Origin: Uloborus plumipes
Lineage: Eukaryota > Arthropoda > Arachnida > Araneae > Uloboridae
Direction: 5' to 3'
Length of the DNA stretch: 64,000 bases
NCBI GenBank assembly: GCA_038373865.1
Contig: JAXGGA010005231.1
Coordinates: 1-64,000 of the forward strand
Under the pieces are notes generated by a model, which searched no databases, was not told the DNA's origin, and was given only the letters and a program-made list of their open reading frames with translations. Of the stretch, positions 55,546-64,000 are shown in pieces; the stretch's first letter is position 1; each line of letters starts with the position of its first letter. Position numbers and translations under genes: made by a program.

Positions 55546-56662
55546 ATTAACATTAGCGTCTACGGGGAATTTAAGTTGAATGTTGATCCTGAACTTAAAG
55601 TCGGATTTCCTTCAAACTAACTTTGTAAGAAAATGGTTTTGATAAATAATGTTTGTAACGTACTTTTCTGAGTAATCTTCTGTGAGGACTCTGATTCCGA
55701 CTCCGACTCCGCAAACATGGCGGAAATGCAGGCTCAGAAAAAAAAATTACTGACTGTGCAGACGATTTTTTTTATTTATTCATTTGATTTATTTTATTTA
55801 TTATTATTATTATTATTTTTTTTTTTTTTTTTTGGCAGACGATGTTTTTTTTTGTAACAAAAATTTTTCATTCACGAGAACATTTTATTCTTTATTTATA
55901 TTTAACAACTGGCAACAGATTAAAAGTGAAATTCGAGACATTTTATTAACGGACGAGTTTTTTTTTCTTTTTTTTTCCTTTCTTTGATAAAATGTGTTTT
56001 GATGCTCTTTGTACTTTTGTTTATTTATTTATTTATTTTATTAATATTATTATTATTATTATTATTTTTTTTTTTTGAAAACGATGGAGGATTTTTTCTA
56101 CGGAGGAACTGTAACAGTTACTCTTTAAAAGGTGCGACAAAACTTTATTTATTCGTTAATTACTTTTTACGTGTCTATTTCATCTGATGAAAGGGGTATA
56201 TTTTGCTTTTCGAAATCAGCTCTAAGTGCTAAAAAGGTATGTTTGACATAATTTTAAGTCTCAGATAATCAAGAGAATAATGATCAGATGCGAGAATGCC
56301 GATGTCGATGTACGGGAAAGTAGGCTCGTTTAGTTCTTGACAGAACTTCTTGTTTAAAAAAGAATTTGTACTTATTGAACTACATATGTTTCCTTTTGAA
56401 AACTATCCAAATGTGTGGGATACAAGTAACAATATATTATTTATTTGGCGAAAAACAAAACGTATCTTTTAATGTGAAAAAAAAGAAAGAAAAATGTTGC
56501 AAGTCCTACTTTAAAACTTATCAATAAGAAAACTTAACGTTTTAAAAACAACATATAAAACAAATATTACGATAAATAGAGCTTTTTTTCAATCTTAAAA
56601 TACTTGTGCCTTAGAAAAATGCTGCAAGCACAGTAGGGTTTCATTTAAAAAATAAATAAATA
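55546..56662. other. AT-rich stretch with T-runs and (TTA)n
   Basis: Contains (ATT)n and long T-runs at about 55,797-55,832 and 56,040-56,076, and a GATTCCGACTCCGACTCCG triplet-like patch at 55,690-55,708. No gene recognised. Confidence 0.4.
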
Positions 56663-56836
56663 CAGTAGAGCCCGCTTAATGGAATAGCCATTTTTCCACG
56701 AAAAACTATTCTAATAAGTGGGATATTCCATTATTTGGGATCAATACAATGCATTATAGTAGTTTCGTACATTAAAAATATATTATATTAAGCGGGATAT
56801 TCTTTTAACCGATATTCTAATACGCGGGCTCTCTTG
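56663..56836. mobile_element. MITE, CAGTAGAGCCCGC termini, 174 bp
   Basis: Left end CAGTAGAGCCCGCTTAAT and right end complement 'attctaatacgcgggctctcttg', with TA on both sides (56,661-56,662 and 56,837-56,838). A second inner mirrored pair, 'gtgggatattcc' and 'gcgggatattc', is present. Pogo/Tigger-like by terminus, inference. Confidence 0.75.
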
Positions 56837-59030
56837 TAATTAAAACTGCTGAACTTAAGGTATTTCTTGAGTAACATTTGAATTTTTGCTGTAGTTACTG
56901 AGATTTTTCATTAGTTCAGAGGAATTTTGAAATAAATACATTAAGATACGAGTTTAATATTTTAGCTAATCCAAGAGCCATAATAAGTTCATATCATCAC
57001 AAAAAGATTAAATATTTTAATCTGAAAATATATTTTTCATTTTTTATCTTCTGATATGTGCATCATTTAAGCATGTAAATATGTAAATATAAGTTCAATG
57101 GCATGGATATATGATTTCTAGTACTTTTTCTAAATGGTCCCCCATGTATCTTATGATATTTAGGTAAAATTATTCTCTATAACTCTTTTCTTTCATATTT
57201 CAAATAATTAAATTTAAATTAATAGAATTTATTGATGATCAGCATTTATACATGCAAGAGCTATAAATATACTGTTTAAAGTTTCCTATTATGTTTAACT
57301 ATGATCAGTACTTTCTTCACTCAATAATATCCTTTTAATGAAATTACATTACAATTTCAAGCATTTTGAAAAACATGAAAAATAATGGATACAATTACAG
57401 TTTTCGATCATGCTAGAACTATTTCAATCAAAGTTTTCCCCAGTGAAGTGATTTTAATTACACACATATTGCTAACATTTAAGAAAAACTAAGTATAGAA
57501 AATTTCATACAGCCAAACAATAATTTATACAATAGTTTAGAGCAAACTTGGATGAGTTTTGTTAAAACGAAGCAGAAAAAAAAGAAGGGGAAGTACTGGA
57601 TAAAAAAATAAGCTCAAATCCATTAAAGCTGTTTAAAAAAATAAAACAAAACGCATGCCTCGTGTGTATATCAACGAAAATTGATAGCTCCATTAAACAT
57701 TTTTGCGTAAAACTGAAATCATAAATGATTTCAACTTAGTCGAAATTCTCTGATGAATAAGAAACCTAATGTATTTACAAATCTCGCTGAAAAGTTTATC
57801 TAAAGAATAAACTTCACTGAATCAAAGTAAAACTACCATTAACACTGCAATAGTAGAGTGAAGTTAGTACAAGTAATTTTCATTTATAAAGAAAAAATAA
57901 ATCAATAAAATAACAGATGAGCTAAAATGTCAACTATAAATAAGGTAAGTACTGGAAATTTAAGTACCCTTTCATAATGCTGCAATTTTTTGTACAATTT
58001 TGTAGTTTCCATTGTTATTTTTTTTTTTACAAGTGAACTACTACTGTGATTTAACTATGGATTAAAGTTGCATTTTTTCCATTCATGATTATTTTGTATC
58101 AAAATAAGTAAAATGGTCTTAATGTATCAAAATTTAATGAGTTTGATAAATAAGGTGTTCTGGTATTCATGCATGCATTTAAGGAAGAATTTTTAACTCA
58201 ATTGTTAGCAACAATTGCATAAAAATATTTGAATGCACAGGATTAAACATCTATGCTTCAACTAAATTTGTTGAGCCAAGTAAAAAGGTATCACTTTGAA
58301 AATTATTATGCAGAAACACACACTAGATATAACCACAGTTTTTGCTCAAATTTTAAACTTAGCTCAGAGGAGGAAAGCTTTGAATAAAATATTGAAAGCA
58401 AAATTATTAACAAGACTTTTGACAATTTCATTTTATTTAAAAAAATAGATTTTCACATATTCAATAACTTACAAAACATTTAATAAACACTTATTACTAC
58501 CCGACTGGAACTAAAAATTGAATAAAATCAGATAGTTTATTTAAATGCAACAGTAAGCGTTATTTTTGATGCTGAATAGCTAAACGCAATTCATAAATCG
58601 AGAAATTGACTACAATAAGTCTGTAAAAACTTGTAATCAATAAAATTGTCTTTGTTTACGGTAGCTGAATGCTTCAATAACACATGTTTATCCTAAAACA
58701 AATAATTTGATGCCTTCTGTTTATAAACTGGATATCACCAGCAAACAAAAACACCGACGAAAGACTCATTCAAATGCAACAGTCAATAATGAAATGGGTT
58801 GAATAATTGCACATAATTCTCCGAAAATTGGCTCTAAGCAATAAAACATCTCATTAATCAAAACGTTCCCTATATCTAATGTGCTATTAAGTAAGTGTAC
58901 CCCAATTAGCTTTTATTTTGAAGAAAATATTCTAGAAGTTACCTTTATTGACTTAGAGTGGACTAGAATAGCGGGTTCGTCTCTGTTCAAAAGAAATGAT
59001 CAATAATTGTGAGGCAAATTAAAAACTGTT
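56837..59030. other. AT-rich stretch, nothing recognised
   Basis: About 2.2 kb with no gene, RNA or terminal repeat recognised. If the minus-strand exon set at 59.7-61.5 kb is real, this would lie downstream of it. Confidence 0.4.
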
Positions 59031-59731
59031 CAAGTTTTTATTAGGAATCCTAGAGAGGTTTAATAATAACAAAAATTTAAATTTCGTAGAAATTCACTGA
59101 TAAATTCGGCATGAACAGCGAACAAGAATAGCGACATGTATCTCTTTCCATTGCAACATTTAAACATGAAGCCGGATAAATAACGGGAAGGGACACACTG
59201 GTAAGCTCGACATTTCAGTTTGAGATGTATTCTCATGCTGGCCTCACTGAGTTTTAAGTATTTACCATATAAAAATACCCTTATCGCACTTTCTACAATT
59301 TTTCTTAAAATCCCGTCAAGCTGCCATCAGCATAATAAATACAACACCATACAAATTCTCAAAGTTATTTTTCACGAGGCGAGATCTATGTATAATATAT
59401 CAATGACTCACACAGGCTCATGAATCTCTTGTACAAGGAATCATGGTGCCACGTGTATGTAATTTCTCTCTTTTGTACACTTCATGACCATCAGCACCAT
59501 TGTTCAGATAAACGAAATTAAGTGAAATCATAACGCTACATCCACGTGTCCATTTTCTTCACATTTAAGTAGACAACAACACAAGGAATCACCGAGATGA
59601 CGATGACGAACACAACAAGATGGATGTTCCAAAAGCGACCACATATCCGCAGGTAGTACTGACTTATCGATATGTTGGTCAACAGAGTTGCACCATTCAC
59701 TGGTTAGAATTATGCCAGAACAGGAAAATTC

Positions 59732-59759
59732 TCAATGATATCCTTCAACAGTTATCTTG
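59732..59759 (-). CDS. Candidate terminal exon of the unidentified minus-strand gene
   Basis: On the minus strand a strong polypyrimidine tract and TTTTAG end at 59,760. From there one frame runs KITVEGYH and stops with TGA at 59,732-59,734. This frame is the one that accepts the two leftover bases of the exon at 60,037-60,137. The downstream stretch to an AATAAA signal (minus strand, 59,042-59,037) would be a 3' UTR of about 0.7 kb. An alternative acceptor at about 59,706 opens two longer frames, one of which has a hydrophobic segment (IHLVVFVIVISVIPCVVVYL) of membrane-span length. That frame does not fit the phase of the preceding exon. Confidence 0.3.
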
Positions 59760-60036
59760 CTAAAATTGAAAGGAAAAAAATATTGATTAATCACTTCATG
59801 AATGGAAAGAATGAATTCAGAGTAAGTAAAGTAAAAAATGGAAACAAGTTGCAACGTGAAGCGAAAAATCTTAAGACCAAAAGGAATTTAAAAATATAAC
59901 GGAAAAAAGGGCAAAAAAATTAAGAACTTCACCAAATTTTATACGAAACAGGATTAGTCTTTGTAAAGTTAAGAAACATTCATAGCAGTAAAAAGAAGAT
60001 GAAAAAAAAAAAGTAATTAAAGGCTTATTCCAGCAC

Positions 60037-60137
60037 CTGTACGGCACCTCAACGCTTCGTAATCGTTCTGGACAATGAGTGATGACGTCAATTCGAAGCG
60101 GAATGTTACCCATCTTTTCTAAAATAGGGCTCATGAT
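60037..60137 (-). CDS. Candidate internal exon of the unidentified minus-strand gene
   Basis: The 101-bp minus-strand segment lies between an acceptor (TTATGACAG before 60,137) and a donor (CAG|GTGCTG at 60,036). It translates in one open frame as IMSPILEKMGNIPLRIDVI then THCPERLRSVEVPY; the other two frames are closed by stops. It starts at phase 0, which is exactly the phase in which the 61,281-61,519 exon ends. Composition is GC-richer than the flanks. The protein is not recognised. Confidence 0.5.
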
Positions 60138-61280
60138 CTGTCATAATGTATACAAAAACAAACAAACTAGAAATATTCTAAAAATATCTTCTATTTTTGC
60201 TTTGACACGTATTGAACTACGTACGGACTATTGTTACTCCATAGACTATTATTTAAAGTTATACTCAGTTTTTTCATGTTATACCAACCCGTACTAAGTC
60301 AAATTTCACAAGACATGCTGTCTAATATCCAGTTGTGCAACTACTTTTTTGGTAACAATCGGTCATTCGTCTGGATGTCTGTTCCGCGTATTAAGTATGC
60401 ATTTATGTATTTATCATGCATATTTCAAAAAAGGTTAATCTTTAGAACTTAAAAATTCTGGCTGTATGACTTGTCTAGCGTCTAGTTATGATGGAACTTC
60501 TTTGTTGACATATGTACCCACTTTGCAGATTTACTTCGCATAGGTCAGAAATGGTTTCTCGTACACTGTGGAAATAAATTCTTACATTTTTCGGTAAAAG
60601 TGCTGGTATCCATGTTGCCGGTATTTTTCAAGCAGCGGGGATCGAGCACGCAATTGCTTCGTTCGCGTTACGGCATTTTATCCTGCTCTCTGAATGGAGA
60701 TCGACCTGAAGTGCGAGAATGTGGAATTATGCACTTCACACTAGAAATCAGGAGGTGCACCAATTAGTGCTGTGATCACTTACTTTTAAAGTAAAATTTA
60801 ATGTTGCATAAAACGTCAGTGCTTTAACTACTCCATTTTAATAGTAATATTTACCATAAAATGCTAGTGCATTTTTTACCGTATAGAAGGTTGAACTTCC
60901 ATACTCAGGACCTGTTTAACGCTTGCGCAACTCCTGCTGTAATTGCAATTGGATGTTCAATTCCAAGTCATTTTTCAAATCAAAATCTTGTACGAAAGGC
61001 ATTATTCAATCGATCTTGTATGACTAAGAGAACATTTGGGGCCATTTAACAAATGTTTGAGACAAAGGACGCTTCGATACCATTGCATTACTTTCTTGCA
61101 GTTAGCTGTCTTGTATCAGCAAGTGTGTCATAATAGCTAAAGATTTCGCTTTCAACGGAAATATTTTTTTAGTTATTAAAAATACAGAATGTTAATAGGC
61201 GTACAAGGAAGTAACGTGGTGTCCACTAAAGATTCTTCACATTAACTATAAAAGTAAAGTGTTAGATCAAAGATATTTAC
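60138..61280. other. Putative intron, otherwise unannotated
   Basis: Bounded by the acceptor at 60,138 and the donor at 61,280 on the minus strand. It contains the tRNA-like relic above. No other coding signal was seen. Confidence 0.35.
60600..60700 (-). repeat. Weak tRNA-like / SINE-like relic
   Basis: The minus strand reads 'gcgaacgaagcaattgcgtg' followed by 'ctcgatccccgctgcttg', which resembles the anticodon-arm to B-box half of the 22,087-22,160 sequence. The A box is not recognisable. It lies in the putative intron between the two upstream candidate exons. Confidence 0.2.
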
Positions 61281-61519
61281 AATGGGAGTAAGTCTCAGCA
61301 AAGCACTCTCCTCTTCAATGGTTTCCATCTCATCTTCCGGGTTCTGTTTCTCATCGTTCATATCCTCATTGTCAGCAAACTCCGGCGGATTTTCCTTCTC
61401 ATATTCCAGCTGTTCTCTTTTCAAGATTTCCACCCAGTGGTCATAGTTCTCCCGCAAATGAACAGCCTGCAAACAACTCACTTTCCGATTCCGAACAGGT
61501 CTGTTATTTTCTGTTGTCA
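61281..61519 (-). CDS. Candidate internal exon of an unidentified minus-strand gene
   Basis: The minus-strand acceptor is strong (CTTTTACTTTTGCAG ending at 61,520) and the donor is ATT|GTAAAT at 61,280. The exon is 239 bp and enters in phase with two bases of a split codon. It encodes RPVRNRKVSCLQAVHLRENY, then DHWVEILKREQLEYEKENPP, then a strongly acidic stretch (EFADNEDMNDEKQNPEDEM, METIEEE) and LLRLTPI. Base composition and amino-acid use differ sharply from the chance ORFs around it. The acidic tract suggests a flexible linker or regulatory tail in a cytoplasmic or nuclear protein, but no domain was recognised. GTG at 61,520 is not a start; the true start lies upstream, beyond the window or in missed exons. 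Confidence 0.65.
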
Positions 61520-61725
61520 CTGCAAAAGTAAAAGAAAAATGTGCATGCTGACAAAGTATTTCTGAAGTTTTTCTCTGCCTGCTTTACAATACTGACTATT
61601 GAATGATTTCTTTTATTAAACCTTCCAGCGAGTAAGTGAGATACACTAGAGATGACTTTCGTTTAGTACCTTCAGTTCTGGTGGCGTTGGGAACGCTTCT
61701 TGGCTGTTTTACCCCCTTCCTTGGA

Positions 61726-62191
61726 GCTATAGTAAACTCTCGATTATCCGCAAGGCGGATTATCCGCTAGTGTCTCGGGAAAGAAACAGACACAATTAGC
61801 TGATTTTTTCGAAAAAGCACGAATTTAAATTTTTGTATTTTCTTAACATTTCTTACCCAAGGGTGCGATGTTCCTCATTGAATAAATTATTTTACCTGGG
61901 ATTTATTGTAAGTATCATTTCTTTATAGATTTTATATGCGTGAGAGCCTAAAATACAAATACTTTTTTATGCTCTACCTATCGTCACTGTTTGTACACAT
62001 CACGTTTTAAGTGTAATGCAATTATTTTTAAGCAAAAGACGTTTTTAATCTTCTCTACCCCTTATTTTATGCTTTTTTCGAATTATCTGCGATTTTCGTT
62101 ATCCGCGATACACGTGCCACTCAATTCCGCGGATAATCGGAAGTGTATCGTACTTTCAGTTGCCGTAGAAAGTTTGTGACTTTACTATAGC
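61726..62191. mobile_element. Tigger-like MITE, GATTATCCG type, 466 bp
   Basis: The ends GCTATAGTAAA (61,726) and TTTACTATAGC (62,191) are exact complements. Sub-terminal CGATTATCCGC motifs are repeated in both orientations (61,741-61,767 and 62,083-62,143), a hallmark of Tigger/pogo-type MITEs. No ORF of transposase type. Confidence 0.7.
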
Positions 62192-62773
62192 GTAAGCGTG
62201 GAGGGCATACGCGTGATCTTTCATGTAGGCAAGACATCGCACCGCTGAAAGATTGAATCAAAACTTTAATAAAAAATAATAATTATTTCTTTTCTAATAG
62301 ACCACGAGCATTTTCTTTTCGGATAATTTTTATTTTTATTTATTTATTTTTCTTAACGTCAATGCTATTAACTGCACCTTTTTCTTGTTCTTTCTGCTAT
62401 TTATTTATTAAATTATCTGCATTTTTTTTTCTTTAATTATAATGTTTTATTATTTATATATATATATTTTTTATTTTTCATTTAGTTTTTGTTATTTATA
62501 TTTTTTTATTATTTATTCCTTTAAAAATTTTTTTCATTTATTTTATTTATTTATTTATTTTTTTTTCCATTACCGTTATGTAAACATTTTACTTATATTT
62601 TTATTTTAATTTATTATTAACCAAAATTATTTTTCTGATGTATATACCAAATTGAATGTTTACCCATGTGGGTTGTTTTGTACTTTTCACATACGTCATC
62701 CCGTAATTTGTTAAATTTAACATGGTTGAATATGTACAAAGGGATATCGTATTTTTGAAAAAAAAAAATGGGA
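62192..62773. other. T-rich low-complexity stretch
   Basis: (TTTA)n and poly-T rich from about 62,320 to 62,620. No gene recognised. Confidence 0.5.
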
Positions 62774-62775
62774 TA

Positions 62776-64000
62776 CCGTAAAATGGGGTGTATAGGAACA
62801 GCGGGGTCAATCGGAACAAAACTTCCCGACCGTATAAAGAAATTCTTCATAAATATACTATTGAGTATTTTTCGCCATGATTTTTTTTTTAGAAAGGTAA
62901 GATCATAGGAAGTAGGAAAAAATTACTTTTGTCAATCTGGCAACGCTACTGGCTTCTAAAGAGAGCTGCACGTTGAATGCTAGAAAACATCACAGTTTCA
63001 TAGACTGCAAAACTTCATATGCAAGAACAAACCTTCTTATATTTAAAAACTATGAGTGGTATGTTTCAATTATACATGTATCTGAACAACAGAATACCAC
63101 ATTAGAATTTACATTTTTTATAAATTGTGTCATAAAAGTGAAGAATTCTGAAAAATGCCATAGGAAAAAAATTTGCGGGGTGAATTGGAACACTTAGTTC
63201 TGTTGTTCCAATTCAAACTTATTTGAAGGAAACTGTTTGAAAATCAAGATTCTAACCCTAATTCTTCTAATCAAGACAAGGACAAGGATTTATTACTGTT
63301 TATCCCTTCTCGTGAGCAACTAGATCTTAGAATGACAAAAGTTGCAGATTTCAAAAGATTTTTTCTCCAGGAGACTTCTTTTTACTTAAAATAAAAGGGG
63401 GAAAGTCACATAGACTTTATGTAGTAAACGTCCAGCACACAGACAGTGATGAATAAGCGAAAAAATCTTTCAGGACAATCCCCGAAACCCAGAAATTTCA
63501 AAAAACTAAAGAAAAGGTAGAGTTCATCCAGGAGATGTTATGAAAAAACTTAAGCCAAGTCACAATTGCTAGTTTTAAGGACAAGTACATATTTGTGGAC
63601 GACATGAGTGACTTCCATTCATGTTAAATCTTTGTATTTCAATTCAAAAGTATTTCTTAAAATTACTTTTCATTTTTCATAAGTTCAAATTATTTTGAAT
63701 TTTCACAAATTATAAACGTTTACTGTACTGAAATTATACATTTATTTGACAGTAATTATCTGTTCTTATTCTCCCCCATCAATATTACTCATGTTTGTGA
63801 GACCTATTACAGATTAAATTGAAAAAAATAAAAATTTTAACAAGTGTTCCGATTGACCCCTATCAGCGGGGTGATTCGGAACACCCATAATTTGCTATAT
63901 ATTTTAATAGTAATTGTTCAAAATCTTTTGTCTTTGCTTGGAATATCAAAAGTAAAGCAAGACCGAAGTTTTTATCAAAAAATAAAATTAAAAAAAATCT
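62776..64000 (+). mobile_element. Pogo-like non-autonomous element, runs off the right edge
   Basis: Left end CCGTAAAATGGGGTG after TA (62,774-62,775). The order of landmarks through 63,990 matches 7264-7822 plus 9922-10,600, confirming that the copy at 7.3-10.7 kb was split by a later insertion. The missing right end would lie about 70-80 bp beyond the window. Confidence 0.75.
63365..63570 (+). pseudogene. C-terminal remnant of a pogo-like transposase (copy 3)
   Basis: The frame reads SHRLYVVNVQHTDSDE, a stop, SFRTIPETQKF and a decayed end. It shares the stop after DE with the other two copies and is the most decayed. Confidence 0.35.

Overview
The window looks like transposon-dense, AT-rich, non-coding DNA of a metazoan. 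My best guess is an arthropod, and an arachnid is plausible. That guess rests on the repeat landscape (Tc1 and mariner transposases, TA-flanked miniature inverted-repeat elements, foldback elements, long homopolymers, introns). No clade-specific gene was recognised, so the organism call is inference. There are no operons, ribosome binding sites or other bacterial features.

Layout. 0-7 kb: the 3' half of a dead Tc1-like element at the left edge, a foldback MITE, a 315-bp tandem duplication and scattered repeat relics. 7-11.5 kb: a pogo-like non-autonomous element split by a 2.1-kb element with TTA target duplications, then a deleted Tc1-like element. 11.8-17 kb: a CACTG-type MITE, an internally deleted mariner and a Tc1-like element with both ends intact but a dead transposase. 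17.7-25 kb: more MITEs (three CACTG copies, one invaded by a CA microsatellite) and a tRNA-like SINE head. 25.8-30.3 kb: a decayed mariner abutting a 2.33-kb near-perfect palindrome, then a 320-bp foldback element. 32.2-33.7 kb: the best-preserved transposase of the window, a Tc1-like DD34E protein with one in-frame stop. 34,555-42,794: 8.24 kb of almost pure T, the largest anomaly. 43-53 kb: AT-rich sequence with a Tigger-like MITE and a 2.35-kb pogo-like element that has a rearranged interior and sits inside another MITE. 54.3-55.5 kb: a satellite-like array of about 145-bp monomers with a three-monomer higher-order repeat. 59.7-61.5 kb: two or three phase-compatible candidate exons of an unidentified minus-strand gene. 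To the right edge: a Tigger-like element and a third pogo-like copy that runs off the window.

Taken together the transposons form a nested insertion record rather than a working system. The only candidate host gene is the minus-strand exon set at 59.7-61.5 kb; much of the right third could be intron or flank of that gene. The strongest leads are the poly-T tract (probably an assembly or consensus artefact, but not provably so), the long hairpin-capable palindrome, and the three-monomer array whose monomer also occurs dispersed in the window.
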